64,000 nucleotides of DNA, taken from Hymenobacter duratus. Its GTDB lineage: Bacteria > Bacteroidota > Bacteroidia > Cytophagales > Hymenobacteraceae. Positions 40,472-49,632 of the stretch are shown piece by piece (the stretch's first letter is position 1; each line of letters begins with the position of its first letter). The DNA is taken from NCBI RefSeq assembly GCF_014698995.1, contig NZ_JACWZZ010000006.1, positions 26,222-90,221 on the forward strand, written 5' to 3'. The notes under the pieces are model-generated. The model searched no databases. It was not told where the DNA came from and saw nothing but the letters and a program-made list of their open reading frames with translations. A program made the translations under genes and the position numbers.

Positions 40472-41878
40472 TTAATTGCTGGCCGTCGGCGCGCCGGCAT
40501 CCGTCGCGCCCGTGGTGATGAGCACGGGGTAGCCATCGGGCAGACGCACGTCGCGCAGCTTCTGGCGGGGTGTCGATGCCCGGCCCACCATCGCGGCCGC
40601 CACCCGGCCCCCCACGCCCACTACCGAATTAGCAGCCGAGGCCGAGCGGTCAATGGCCATGCCCACTTCCTGGGCACCGATGGAGCGGGCATCGTTGAGG
40701 GGATTGTCAGCCGCGGGCAGCGGCTGGCGCTTCTGCGGGTCAATCATCAACCCCGGCAGGTAATGGTAGTCGTAGATGTCGGCGGTTACCCGGGTAGGGC
40801 CCAGCCGGGAGATGCGGATGGCCACATGGTTGGTCTCGACGCTGGCCACGCCGGCAAATACCAGGTTCTTAGGAAAGGTCTGCCCGCTGATAACGGCATC
40901 CTCGACGAGGCGCAACAGCACGACGGAACCAGTCCGAATCTTCTGCTCCCCGTTGATAACGGCCTTGTAGAAAATGTCCGGCAGCAGCTGCGCCTGATTA
41001 TCGGGGGCATACCGGAAATAGCCGGCTTTAATAGTGCCAAAGGCATCGTAGCCCGAAGCGTTGTTTGCCGCGGCACCAGACGCCCCGCTGGCCCGGAGGG
41101 CAGCCCGCCGGTCGAAATAGCGGCGCCCGGTCATCTGCTCGTACGAGGCGCGGGAGGCGGCAGGGGCTGCGTCGAGCATGTCCAGCACGTCGTCGTTTTG
41201 CTCGTAGGGCACCCCGTCGGGCGCCGTGCGGGGCCGGGCCGCAGCCCGCAAACGCCGACGCGGGTCGACACTGGCACTGCTACCCCGGTAGCTGGCCTGC
41301 ACCACCGGGATGCGCACGGCCCGGTAGGCACCGGTCTGCGCATCCACTGCTGTTACTTCCGTGGAATCAGGGGGCGGTAGCGCCGCCCGGTTGGCTGCGG
41401 CCCGGGCCTGACGCTCCGCGGCGGCCAAGGCCGTGCGGCGGCGCAAAGCGGCTTGCCCCACCGTATCGACCGCCATGCCGCCGGCCAATTGGTCCGGGGA
41501 GGGAACGGTGCCCAGGGTCTGCACGCCGGCCTGTCGCGCAGCCGCCTGCTTTTGCTCCAGCACGTCCGTGGGCGCCGGGGCCGCTTCGGGCGTGGCGGGC
41601 GCAATCGTGGGCTCCAAATTTTGAGAGGTAGCCGCCACGGGGCTGGCCTGCTGCGCTACTTCCTGGGAAAGGGAGCGGGCGTAGAAAAACAGCGTCACCG
41701 CCGTCAGCATGCCGATGCCCACGAGCAGGGGCAGCCAGTGCCGGCGGGCCAGCTCCCCTATCGAGGGGCGGGGCGTAGCGGAAGTAGCAGGGGCAGAAGC
41801 AGAGCCGGAGGCCGGTTGCGGTTCGGTACTGGGGTTGTCGCCGGCAGGATACACCGGCTGCATGTTGTGCTCGGACAT
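40472..41878 (-). CDS. traM: Conjugal transfer protein TraM (VirB10-like)
   Basis: A 468-residue protein with a cytoplasmic Pro/Ala-rich N-terminus and one membrane helix near residue 50 (WLPLLVGIGMLTAVTLFFYA). A long Ala-rich periplasmic linker follows, then a C-terminal beta domain from about residue 290 (FGTIKAGYFRYAPDNQ..., VINGEQKIRTGSVVLLRLVEDAVISGQTF). This matches Bacteroides TraM, the VirB10-like protein that links both membranes. The conserved DIYDYHYLPGLMIDPQKR block is typical. It lies 12 bp downstream of traN. Confidence 0.85.
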   Translation of the reverse strand: MSEHNMQPVYPAGDNPSTEPQPASGSASAPATSATPRPSIGELARRHWLPLLVGIGMLTAVTLFFYARSLSQEVAQQASPVAATSQNLEPTIAPATPEAAPAPTDVLEQKQAAARQAGVQTLGTVPSPDQLAGGMAVDTVGQAALRRRTALAAAERQARAAANRAALPPPDSTEVTAVDAQTGAYRAVRIPVVQASYRGSSASVDPRRRLRAAARPRTAPDGVPYEQNDDVLDMLDAAPAASRASYEQMTGRRYFDRRAALRASGASGAAANNASGYDAFGTIKAGYFRYAPDNQAQLLPDIFYKAVINGEQKIRTGSVVLLRLVEDAVISGQTFPKNLVFAGVASVETNHVAIRISRLGPTRVTADIYDYHYLPGLMIDPQKRQPLPAADNPLNDARSIGAQEVGMAIDRSASAANSVVGVGGRVAAAMVGRASTPRQKLRDVRLPDGYPVLITTGATDAGAPTASN

Positions 41879-41890
41879 GAGAGGAAAGGA

Positions 41891-42814
41891 TTAAATGGCG
41901 GCCGCCGTGTTGATGACTTTGCTGGGGACTTTGAGCACCAGCACCCGGGCCCCGAACTTCTCGCGCAAGGTGATTTCAAGGTGGCCCCGGTCGGTGGCCG
42001 CATACAGCGGCACGGCGTAAAGCAGGTAGCCCGTAGCCCGGGCCGGGATGGTCTGGCTTTCGGCCCCGCCGGCGGGCGCCAGGGGCCGCCGGGCCTCGTT
42101 CTTCTTCTTGCCCAGAAACTTCTTGCGCGAGTTTTCCACCAGCTCGAAGTCGGTAAAATCCACCGCGTAGTCGATGGTGGTGGTATTGCGCAGCTTCAGG
42201 CGCAGGTAGGTGAAGTCTTTGTCGTTGCGCACGTTGGCCAGCGAAAGCACCAGGTCGTTATCGGCCGTGCGTAGCCCGCTGGAATCGGCGTGCTTGGCGG
42301 TGGCCAGCTTAGCCAGGCGCGCCTCGGCCAGCTCGCGCTTGTCGTGGCCCTGGTTCAGGGCCAGCGCGTCATCCACGCCGGCGCCGTTGCGGGCCTTGCC
42401 GCCGGCGCTCACGCCCAGGGCGCCGCCGTCCTGAAAGTCGTAGAGCTGCAGCACCGGCCGGTGGGTGTACACCAGGTGCCCCATCCAGTAGCGCGAGCCG
42501 TAGCGCACCAGAATGGGCGTGGGCGGCGGGTTGCGGCGCCTGGCCCGCACGAACACGGCGTTGCTTTCAATCTTGACCAGGTAGTGCGGCGCCTGGCCCA
42601 CGTCGACCAGCGACACCGGCCCCGGAAAGACCAGGTACGTGGTGGAGGAGTCGGAAACGGCGATTTCCAGCTGCATTTTCGGCGCTACGTTGGCCGGATG
42701 CGGGGTTTGCACGCCGGCAGGACGCGTGGCAGTCGAAGCAAGGGTCTGCGCTTGCGACAGGCCGGGTAAAAGCGCCAGCAGCGCGCAGGAAGCAAAGGAG
42801 AAGGGGAAACGCAT
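41891..42814 (-). CDS. traN: Conjugal transfer protein TraN (VirB9-like, DUF4138)
   Basis: A 307-residue protein with a signal peptide (FASCALLALLPGLSQAQ). The first beta domain has TTYLVFPGPVSLVDVGQ and the second FTYLRLKLRNTTTIDYAVDFTDFELVENSRKK, with conserved YAVDF, both typical of DUF4138/TraN proteins, the VirB9-like outer-membrane core component. In many Bacteroides elements traN follows traM; here it precedes it in the direction of transcription. It lies 20 bp after traK. Confidence 0.85.
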   Translation of the reverse strand: MRFPFSFASCALLALLPGLSQAQTLASTATRPAGVQTPHPANVAPKMQLEIAVSDSSTTYLVFPGPVSLVDVGQAPHYLVKIESNAVFVRARRRNPPPTPILVRYGSRYWMGHLVYTHRPVLQLYDFQDGGALGVSAGGKARNGAGVDDALALNQGHDKRELAEARLAKLATAKHADSSGLRTADNDLVLSLANVRNDKDFTYLRLKLRNTTTIDYAVDFTDFELVENSRKKFLGKKKNEARRPLAPAGGAESQTIPARATGYLLYAVPLYAATDRGHLEITLREKFGARVLVLKVPSKVINTAAAI

Positions 42815-42834
42815 AAGAAGGGGATAGAGGTAGC

Positions 42835-43575
42835 TTACTGGGCAGGTTGAGCGGCGGGGGCAGGCGTCGTGGGGGCGGGTTGCGGCAGGGGCACGCCGGC
42901 GGCTTCGGCTTCTTCGCGCAGCTTGCGCTGCCGGGCCTGCTCCTGGTCGCGCAGCTGGTCTTTCTCTTCCTGCGAGACAGGCGGGTTGTAGGCGATGAAG
43001 TCGAAGTCGGTAATGAGCAGCCCGAAGGGGTTGGCATCCGAGCGGTCGGTTTCGACGAGGGCAAACTTGGCGCCCAGGGGCTTGCTCTGGCTTTGCTGGT
43101 CGCCGATGAACACCGTCTGCTTGATGTAGGCGCGGCCGGTGATGGGTCGGTGGTTCATGTCCAGGTGGATGCTGTCCACGGTCACGGCCTGGCGGGCGCC
43201 GTAGCGGATGTAGTTCTGCAGCACCTGCCCGCGCTGGAAGCTCTCAAACAGAAAACGCCCGCCGCGCTCTTCAATCAGGGGCAGGCCCGCATCGAGGTTG
43301 TGCTTGAAGGAGTACTGGTCGTGGCCGAACATGGTCAGCAGGAAGGTCTTGACCAGGTTGCGGGCCTCGAAGGGCGTGTGCCCCGCGCCGCGGCCAATCT
43401 GGGCCGAGAAGGAGCCGGTGTCACTCACCACGTACACGCGCTGGCCTGTGGATTCGTAGGCGCGGTAGAGCAGCGCACCGGAGGCCACTGTCACCACCCC
43501 CAGCAGGGCGAGGGCAGCCAGCGCCATCGTGCGCATGGTGATAAACGTCTTGTTCAGGTCTTGGACTGAGTTCAT
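42835..43575 (-). CDS. traK: Conjugal transfer protein TraK (VirB8-like)
   Basis: A 246-residue inner-membrane protein. A short cytoplasmic start (MNSVQDLNKTFITMRTM) leads into one helix (ALAALALLGVVTVASGALLYRAY) and an NTF2-like periplasmic domain with HTPFEARNLVKTFLLTMFGHDQYSFKHNLDAGLPLIEERGG. This is characteristic of TraK, the VirB8-like assembly factor. The C-terminus carries a Pro/Ala-rich tail. I use the ATG at 43575; a TTG at 43617 is less likely. Confidence 0.87.
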   Translation of the reverse strand: MNSVQDLNKTFITMRTMALAALALLGVVTVASGALLYRAYESTGQRVYVVSDTGSFSAQIGRGAGHTPFEARNLVKTFLLTMFGHDQYSFKHNLDAGLPLIEERGGRFLFESFQRGQVLQNYIRYGARQAVTVDSIHLDMNHRPITGRAYIKQTVFIGDQQSQSKPLGAKFALVETDRSDANPFGLLITDFDFIAYNPPVSQEEKDQLRDQEQARQRKLREEAEAAGVPLPQPAPTTPAPAAQPAQ

Positions 43576-43645
43576 AGGTAAGTCGAAGAAGTTGGAGGAT
43601 GAAAGGGGCTGAGTCAACCGGGACTTTTTGCCCCAATGCCCGCGC

Positions 43646-44323
43646 TTAGAGGGTCAGGTAGACCATTTTGCGCGGGTCAGGCGGCCCTAATGGGTTTTGG
43701 TAGGGATAGAGGATTAGGCTTGGCTGCTGGCTAGCGTTTGGGGTCGTCGCATAAGCGTACAGGACTCCCCGAACAGTCACTCCCTGGCCGGGCTTCACAA
43801 GTGTTGGAGTCTGCTGTGATTGCCCGGGAATCGTGGCTCCAGGCTCCAGGAGGGCGAAGGTGCCCAGCGTATCAGGCGCTTCAGGGGTGCGCAAGGCAAG
43901 GACGGCGGGGACCTTTTCTCCCTTGGCATAGCCCGTTGGTCGCCATTCCAATACTGCTTCGAAAGGCAGGCGGTAGCCAGGGGCTACGGTCGGGTAATCA
44001 GCTTTTACATGCCGCCACAGGACTGGCAGCGCCATAATTCCCGGTTGTGCGGCTCTGGTTTGCTTGACTGATATCAGCTTCAGGTAGCCCTCTTTAGGCA
44101 GTAGCTGCTCGACTGCTGGACGAAGATTAGCGGGTGAGCCATTAGGTAATGCTGGTGGGCGCGTTGTGGCAAGCTTCCAGGCTGCCTGCCGCGCTTTCGC
44201 TTCTGGTGAATTAGCCGCTGCCTTGGCTACTTGCTGTAGAGCGTCGGCTGCGGCTTCATTGTCGTTTTTGCAAGCTGTAAGAAACGCCGAGGCACTCAGC
44301 ATGCTGATGAGAAGGTATTTCAT
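43646..44323 (-). CDS. Lipoprotein of unknown function inside the tra operon
   Basis: A 225-residue lipoprotein: signal MKYLLISMLSASAFLTAC with lipobox LTAC, a helical stretch (AAADALQQVAKAAANSPEAKARQAAWKLA) and then a beta-rich domain. It sits between the VirB6-like and VirB8-like genes, where Bacteroides tra operons usually have no lipoprotein. By position it could be a VirB7-like stabiliser or an entry-exclusion factor. Neither is shown by the sequence. By eye this gene and the end of traJ are less GC-rich than their neighbours. Confidence 0.65.
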   Translation of the reverse strand: MKYLLISMLSASAFLTACKNDNEAAADALQQVAKAAANSPEAKARQAAWKLATTRPPALPNGSPANLRPAVEQLLPKEGYLKLISVKQTRAAQPGIMALPVLWRHVKADYPTVAPGYRLPFEAVLEWRPTGYAKGEKVPAVLALRTPEAPDTLGTFALLEPGATIPGQSQQTPTLVKPGQGVTVRGVLYAYATTPNASQQPSLILYPYQNPLGPPDPRKMVYLTL

Positions 44324-44335
44324 TGGAAAGAAGGG

Positions 44336-45439
44336 TTAGCGCCGACGGCGCGTTGGCGCGCCCGAGTCGGCTGAGGATATAGTGGGCAACTCTGACGAGG
44401 CGGATGGCGCAGAAGCGCTGGCCGAGGACCCACCGGAACTGCCTCCGCCCGATTTATCTGGTCCAAAGCCCATTTTGCGACCCAGTGCGCCACTTGCCCC
44501 ACCGCCGTAGGCGCCGGGGAATACTACCCCGCTAACTGCCCCAGCAGCCCCGGCTACGGCTCCGGTAAACATGCCCACGAAGCCCTGCACTGCTGAGGAG
44601 CCGATAAGGAAGCTCGTCAGCCAAGGCACCATGCAGTAGAGGATGACGAAACCGATAGAGTTAATCAAGTAGGTTAAATCATCAGCGTAAGCACTTGGCG
44701 TCAGTCCTGTGGGCATGAGCACATTACCAGTGCCTGGGCGGGTAGCCGCATAGTTTGCATAAATGGTGTCCAGCAGCGAGTAGGTCAGGGACCAGAACTG
44801 AACGGCCATGAAATTCTGCAGCCACTGTTTGCCTAGCTGTGCAAAGGGAGGCAAGGCCGAAAGGCAGATGGCAATAGGCCCTCCCACGTACAAAAAAGCC
44901 ACGATGTACTGGCGAATCATGACCAGCAGCTGCCGAATCAGCGCCACGGTACTGGTGGTGAATAGCTCGGTGAGCAGGTTTATAAGCGAGAACCGGGTCA
45001 GCTTGTCGAAGGTGGAGGAGATGTTGCTTATCTGCTCGTTTACAAACCCCGCGGTATTAGTGGCCTGGTCAGGTTGAATGGCCGGCGAGCCGACCGGGTT
45101 TGTCAGGCTTCGCAAGGACTGGGCGATAAATCCCGGCTCGTCCGGCGCTACTAGGCTGGAAAACGCCCCAATGGCCCCGCCAAGCAAGTCCATGAAGTCC
45201 CGGTAGAAGAACAGGATGAAGTACACGAACAGGGCCTTGAGCAGGGGCGAGAAGTCCATGCGCAACTGCCCGCCCTGCAGGTAGCCACGGCCCACGGTGT
45301 AGAGTAGCGCTACCGAGAGAAAGGGCGGAATCAGGTAGAGCTGGCAGGCCTGCAGCACCTTGCGCAGGGCCCCGTCGGCGGCCGTGATAAAGTCGGTGTC
45401 CAGGTCCATGCCGACCAGCAGAAAAAGCGCACCACTCAT
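44336..45439 (-). CDS. traJ: Conjugal transfer protein TraJ (VirB6-like)
   Basis: A 367-residue polytopic membrane protein with several helices, for example YLIPPFLSVALLYTVG, ALFVYFILFFYRDFMDLLGGAIGAF, YIVAFLYVGGPIAICLSALPPF and GFVILYCMVPWLTSFLIG. The central conserved Q.W..NF..VQFW.LTY.LLD block (KQWLQNFMAVQFWSLTY) is the TraJ/VirB6 signature. The C-terminus is a Ser/Gly-rich tail ending in RRRR. The start ATG overlaps the traG stop (ATGA), so translation is coupled. Confidence 0.85.
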   Translation of the reverse strand: MSGALFLLVGMDLDTDFITAADGALRKVLQACQLYLIPPFLSVALLYTVGRGYLQGGQLRMDFSPLLKALFVYFILFFYRDFMDLLGGAIGAFSSLVAPDEPGFIAQSLRSLTNPVGSPAIQPDQATNTAGFVNEQISNISSTFDKLTRFSLINLLTELFTTSTVALIRQLLVMIRQYIVAFLYVGGPIAICLSALPPFAQLGKQWLQNFMAVQFWSLTYSLLDTIYANYAATRPGTGNVLMPTGLTPSAYADDLTYLINSIGFVILYCMVPWLTSFLIGSSAVQGFVGMFTGAVAGAAGAVSGVVFPGAYGGGASGALGRKMGFGPDKSGGGSSGGSSASASAPSASSELPTISSADSGAPTRRRR

Positions 45440-48102
45440 GCCGACAGCGCCCCCTTGCGCTTGCGCTTTTCTTCCACGAACTGGTCGACGGCAAAGTCCA
45501 GCCGCTGCTCGGTAACGGTGGTGTAGGTGGGCCGCCCGTCGGCGTCGCGTACCAGGTTGCCCAGCGCGTCGCGCACTTCCACCGGCCGCTGGCGCTGGTA
45601 GTGGCGCACGAGCTGGTTGAGATAGTTGCGCTCGGCCGGCCGCGAGGTCAGCACGGCGTCGAGCTGGGGCGAGGCTTCGAGCGCGTACACCTTGGCCTGG
45701 GCTCCCTGCTTGATGAAGAACTCCCGGAACGAGTCGGTCGAGCGCACCGAGCGAATCAAATCCATCTCGTGCCCGGTGAGGCCCAGCGGCGCCTGCAGGC
45801 GGTTGAGCGAAGCCTCGTTGGAGTGGCGCAGGATGATTTTGGTGCTGGAGTTGTCAATCAGCGTGTAGCCGATGGGCGAGTCGATGATTTCCTGAATGCC
45901 CTGGGTGATGATGGTGATGGAGCCGTTGGTTTTGCGGATGGTGCGGTACATCGAGACGATGAACTCCTCGAGCACACCCGAAAGCAGCGCCCAGGCCTCG
46001 TCGAGGGCGATGTACTTCACGGCATCGGGAAACTGCCGGAACAGGTCCAAACTCAGCTCGGTGATGAGCATGGCCACCACCGGGTAGAGCGTGGGGTCCG
46101 TTTTTACCCGGGCCAGGTCAAAGCAGATAAGCGGGTACTGGCTTAGCTGGGCCTCGCGGGTGGAGTTGAGCACCTTGGCGTAGCGCCCGCCCGACACGAA
46201 CTCGCCCAGCACGAGGAAGAACTCGTGCATGTCGATGTACTTCATGTCGGTCTGGTACTGGGCCCGCTGCAGAGCCAGCACCGCGATGCTTTCATCCGTG
46301 GCGTCGCCCTCCCCGGGCGCGGGCGTTTCGGCCCGCATCCACTGGTCGTAGCGCTGCACGTACCTATAAAAGCTTTCCATTCCGGGAAACTCCTCGTCCG
46401 ACTGGCCCAGCCGCTCGTGCAGGTTCAAATCGTGGTAGTAGCCGGTCAGAAAGCGCGAAAGGATGGTGCGCTCACTCTTGCTCAGGGCGCGGTCCTTGCC
46501 GCCCTTCCAGAGCGCGGCCAGCAGGGCCAGGTGGAAGTTGAGCTTCTCGTCGGAATAGTGCCAGGGACCGTTTTCGCCCTCCCGCGGCAGCAGGAAGGGG
46601 TTGAACTCAATCGGGTTCTGCGGGTCGTACTCGAAGTAGGTGTTCTCAAAGTCCGGCCCCGTCAGGCTCTGGAACACGTTGCGGTAGGTGCCGCCGATGT
46701 CGATGATAATCTGGCGGGCGCCGCGCTCGTAGCGCTGCACGATGAAGTTGCCGAAGGTGTAGCTCTTGCCCGAGCCCGAGGGGCCGATGACCAGGGCGTT
46801 CTGGTTGTCGAGGTCGGTGTTGAACAGGTTTACCTTGACCAGGTTGCGAAACCGGTCGCAGAGGTACTCGCCCGTGGGCTCCGGCCGGTACGTGGTAGTC
46901 CAGTGGAAGTAGCAGGCCGCCCGGTCGGCTGAGGTGGTCAGCCAGCGGTCCGGCACCTGGTAGGCGTTGCCGGGCGCCAGGCCAAAGAACAGCGGCAGGG
47001 TCAGGTAGCTCTCCACCACGGCCTCGGCCCCGAAGATGGACCGGAAGGCCGCCGTGGTCTTTTCCACGTGCTCGCGCCGGGCCTGGTCGTCCACGTCCCA
47101 GAGCAGCACCGACAGGTGCAGGCCCACGACCTGCTTGCTGCCCGAGCGGACCTCGGCGGTGAACTCGTCAATCTCGGCCGCCCGCAGGTGGTTGTCCTGC
47201 GTGGCCAGGAAGGAAAGCGAGTTGTTAATTTTCTTGTCGTTGTCGAGGCTTTTTAGCTCGGCGCGGGAGTCCTGAATCAGCAGCGCCTGGGTCAGCACGT
47301 GGGGGCAGGAGAGAAACGCCGTCAGCGGGTAGAGCATGGGCGAGGTGACCCCGTAGCCGTTGCGGACGGCGGGGTGGGCCTCACTCCCCTGCCCCACCAG
47401 CGAGACGATGCTCACGCGGTTTTCGCCCACGGTGAAGGCGCCCGGCACGTTGCTGATTTCGCGGGTCAGCCCGGCGGGCTGCTGGTCGAACTCCAGGTTG
47501 AAGTACTGGGTGAAGACCTGCGGCAACTGGGCTTGATTGAGTCGGCGGTAGTCCAGGCCCCCGAGGCCGCGCAGGCTTTGCAGCAGCTCGGTGGCGATGC
47601 GCTCGGCTGTGTCCAGGGTTTGCACGACGCCGGCAAACGGGTTCTTGGCCAGCTTCTCGCCGGCGCGGTTCACCAGGGCGCTCAGGGCATTCGGCCTTAC
47701 GGGCTTGGCTTCGTCCGAGGGGGCGAAGGAGATGAACAGGTACGCCCGGTGGAAGAGCACCAGCCGCTCGGCGAAGTGGGCATTCATCTTGCCCTCAAAG
47801 TAGCCGGGACGGGCGTCGCCGCCGGTATTCTGAAAGGGACGGTCGTAGTAGATGTCAGTTTTTTGCACCACCGTGCCCACGGGCAGGGTGCGCAGCGCGC
47901 CGAGCAGGGCCGACTGTAAGTTGGCAAACTCTTCGGCCTGCCAGCTCTCCATTTCGGGGCATTCAAGCACGAAGCCGACGCCCACGCGGCCATCCCGATA
48001 GATGACCTTGTCGTCCTGGAAGGCGTAGGCCGGGTGCAGGTCCGCAAAATCAGCGGTGCGGGCCGCGGTGCGGTCAGCGGCCTTAGTGGGAAACATGTTC
48101 AT
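45436..48102 (-). CDS. traG: Conjugation ATPase TraG (VirB4-like)
   Basis: An 888-residue ATPase of full family length. The N-terminal part is the VirB4/TraG domain (FADLHPAYAFQDDKVIYRDGRVGVGF). Walker A is GPSGSGKSYTF around residue 437, followed by the FG.FI....RGA.QIIIDIGG.Y block. Walker B-like YIALDEAWALL and the motif IITQGIQEII with NSSTKIILRHS follow. It powers pilus biogenesis and substrate transfer at the inner membrane. It overlaps traF by 20 bp at its start and traJ by 4 bp at its end. Confidence 0.93.
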   Translation of the reverse strand: MNMFPTKAADRTAARTADFADLHPAYAFQDDKVIYRDGRVGVGFVLECPEMESWQAEEFANLQSALLGALRTLPVGTVVQKTDIYYDRPFQNTGGDARPGYFEGKMNAHFAERLVLFHRAYLFISFAPSDEAKPVRPNALSALVNRAGEKLAKNPFAGVVQTLDTAERIATELLQSLRGLGGLDYRRLNQAQLPQVFTQYFNLEFDQQPAGLTREISNVPGAFTVGENRVSIVSLVGQGSEAHPAVRNGYGVTSPMLYPLTAFLSCPHVLTQALLIQDSRAELKSLDNDKKINNSLSFLATQDNHLRAAEIDEFTAEVRSGSKQVVGLHLSVLLWDVDDQARREHVEKTTAAFRSIFGAEAVVESYLTLPLFFGLAPGNAYQVPDRWLTTSADRAACYFHWTTTYRPEPTGEYLCDRFRNLVKVNLFNTDLDNQNALVIGPSGSGKSYTFGNFIVQRYERGARQIIIDIGGTYRNVFQSLTGPDFENTYFEYDPQNPIEFNPFLLPREGENGPWHYSDEKLNFHLALLAALWKGGKDRALSKSERTILSRFLTGYYHDLNLHERLGQSDEEFPGMESFYRYVQRYDQWMRAETPAPGEGDATDESIAVLALQRAQYQTDMKYIDMHEFFLVLGEFVSGGRYAKVLNSTREAQLSQYPLICFDLARVKTDPTLYPVVAMLITELSLDLFRQFPDAVKYIALDEAWALLSGVLEEFIVSMYRTIRKTNGSITIITQGIQEIIDSPIGYTLIDNSSTKIILRHSNEASLNRLQAPLGLTGHEMDLIRSVRSTDSFREFFIKQGAQAKVYALEASPQLDAVLTSRPAERNYLNQLVRHYQRQRPVEVRDALGNLVRDADGRPTYTTVTEQRLDFAVDQFVEEKRKRKGALSA

Positions 48103-48430
48103 GCGGGGTGGGAATAGCGGCGGAGCCGCCCGCCGATGGCCCTGTCCGTGCGCGGCCCAGGGCGATGCGGCGCGGCTGCCGCCGGTGGAAGGAAAGCCAG
48201 CTGAGCAGAAAGCCCGGGGGCCGGTGCTTGGCCAGGTAGCGCAGGGCGTAGAGCAGCACCACTAGCACGACCAGAATCAGCAGGTAGAGAAAGCGTGGCA
48301 CGGTAACCACCAGGCCCGCGACGCCGATGGCCAGCACGGCGGCCAGAAACAGGCCCACCACCAGCCCCAGGTCCGGCAGGTTCATGCCCAGCACCTGGGC
48401 GGGGCGCTCGATGCTTTTGTAGGAACGCAT
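48083..48430 (-). CDS. traF: Conjugation protein TraF (VirB3-like, DUF4133)
   Basis: A 115-residue protein. RSYKSIERPAQVLGMNLPDLGL is the DUF4133 signature, followed by two membrane helices (VVGLFLAAVLAIGVAGLVV and FLYLLILVVLVVLLYALRYLA) and a basic C-terminus. Its 3' end overlaps the traG start by 20 bp, which supports tight coupling of the VirB3-like protein with the VirB4-like ATPase. Confidence 0.85.
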   Translation of the reverse strand: MRSYKSIERPAQVLGMNLPDLGLVVGLFLAAVLAIGVAGLVVTVPRFLYLLILVVLVVLLYALRYLAKHRPPGFLLSWLSFHRRQPRRIALGRARTGPSAGGSAAIPTPHEHVSH

Positions 48431-48442
48431 GGGCCAGTCAGC

Positions 48443-48862
48443 TTACGGAGTTACCCCGCCTTCACCGCCGCCCATGGCGCTGGCCAGGTCTTCCTTGAAG
48501 TAGTTGAAGCCGAACCAGAGGATGACGCCGCCCATGAGCCAGCCCAGGGCCCCGAGCGCGTCGGGGGCGCCGCTGATAAACTTCTGCACGACGCGCACCA
48601 GGCCGATGGCCAGCACGATGATGAAGAGCACCTGCACGATGCTGATGACGATGGTTTGCACGCTGCGCAGGGCGCCCACGGCGCGGCCGCCGGCGCCGGC
48701 CTGGCCGAATACCAGGGCCGGGGACGTGGCCAGCAGCAGGGCCATGGCCAGGCGTTCAGCGCGGGATGGATGGTAGGTGTGCCCGGCCGCGAGCAGGCGC
48801 AGGCCTCCGGCAGCTACCTGGGCAGCGCCCTGGTGCAGGCGCGTGAGCAAGGGAGTTTGCAT
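48443..48862 (-). CDS. traE: Conjugation protein TraE (VirB2-like pilin, DUF4134)
   Basis: A 139-residue protein with an unusually long N-terminus (about 48 residues) before the signal-like LAMALLLATSPALVFGQ. Two hydrophobic helices follow, VQTIVISIVQVLFIIVLAIGLVRVV and LGWLMGGVILWFGFNYF, joined by QKFISGAPDA. This is the DUF4134/TraE pattern, the VirB2-like pilin of Bacteroides systems. Processing after the hydrophobic signal would give a mature pilin of about 85 residues. Confidence 0.85.
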   Translation of the reverse strand: MQTPLLTRLHQGAAQVAAGGLRLLAAGHTYHPSRAERLAMALLLATSPALVFGQAGAGGRAVGALRSVQTIVISIVQVLFIIVLAIGLVRVVQKFISGAPDALGALGWLMGGVILWFGFNYFKEDLASAMGGGEGGVTP

Positions 48863-48917
48863 GGAAAAGGAAATAGGTGGAAGGATTGGGAAAAGGTAAA
48901 AAGCAGGGAAAATGCCT

Positions 48918-49424
48918 TTAGGCAGTGGCCGGGGCGGCCCGCCGGTTTTCCAGGGCCGTGCTCATCAGCTCGCGCATTTTGGCGCGGCGCTGGGCGGCGG
49001 TGAGCTCCACGCCACGGTTGTGCTCGTCCGTGGCCGTGGGCGCGGGTGCCGAGAGGTAGTTGTGCAGGGCGCCCTCCGGTAAGCGGCCGGCCTCGGCAGG
49101 CGCGGGCATGGCCTCACTCTCGTCCGGTACAGCCGCTGGCGTGGGCGCCGCTCCTGCCGCCGCTTCGGCCGTGGGAGGCAGAGTTTCAGCGGGCTCTGGT
49201 GGCGTCACTTCCTCATTGGTACTAGGCGCCACCTCTGGCACTACCAGGGGCGCTGGATGGAAATCGGCCAGCCGGTAGTGCCGGGTGCGCAGCGAGGGAT
49301 GGTTGCCCTCCAGGGGCGGCGGAACCACGGCGGCCCCGGCACTGGCCGGCATGGCGAAGCGCCACCAGAGTACCCCCAGCGCCGCCATCAGCAGCAAAAG
49401 CAGCAACCACAGCATCGATTTCAA
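48918..49424 (-). CDS. Membrane-anchored Pro/Ala-rich protein, first gene of the tra operon
   Basis: A 168-residue protein with one N-terminal membrane helix (MLWLLLLLLMAALGVLWW) and a long Pro/Ala/Glu-rich, probably extended periplasmic part. A short predicted helix at the C-terminus (AAQRRAKMRELMSTALENRRA) ends it. I do not recognise a family. Being first in the operon and directly upstream of the pilin gene, it is probably a transfer accessory protein. Its promoter region carries a palindrome that overlaps a -7 element. Confidence 0.6.
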   Translation of the reverse strand: MKSMLWLLLLLLMAALGVLWWRFAMPASAGAAVVPPPLEGNHPSLRTRHYRLADFHPAPLVVPEVAPSTNEEVTPPEPAETLPPTAEAAAGAAPTPAAVPDESEAMPAPAEAGRLPEGALHNYLSAPAPTATDEHNRGVELTAAQRRAKMRELMSTALENRRAAPATA

Positions 49425-49458
49425 GCGAAAGGCCGAAGTTTTTTATGAGCAATTGCGG

Positions 49459-49483
49459 CAACTATACGGAGCACTTCCGTATA
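49459..49483 (-). promoter_or_regulatory. Promoter and palindromic operator of the tra operon
   Basis: TATACGGA (49463-49470) and TCCGTATA (49476-49483) are perfect inverted repeats with a 5-bp spacer. On the minus strand a -7-like TATAGTTG (49466-49459) overlaps the left arm by 4 bp, 35 nt before the ATG at 49424. A repressor bound here would block the conjugation operon. The regulator is not identified; the small unknown genes at 49633 and 50095 are candidates. Confidence 0.55.
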
Positions 49484-49632
49484 AGTTCTGGTTTTGCAGA
49501 AGTTTTGAAGCAGCTATGCCGAAGCTTTGGGGTCACTAGATGGTAAGCCCGGCGTAGCCATGTACCGACAGCAATCGGGTAGTGCACGCGGCCGGCTGGT
49601 TTGTTACCTTGCACGCCCCTTATTGCTGCTGC

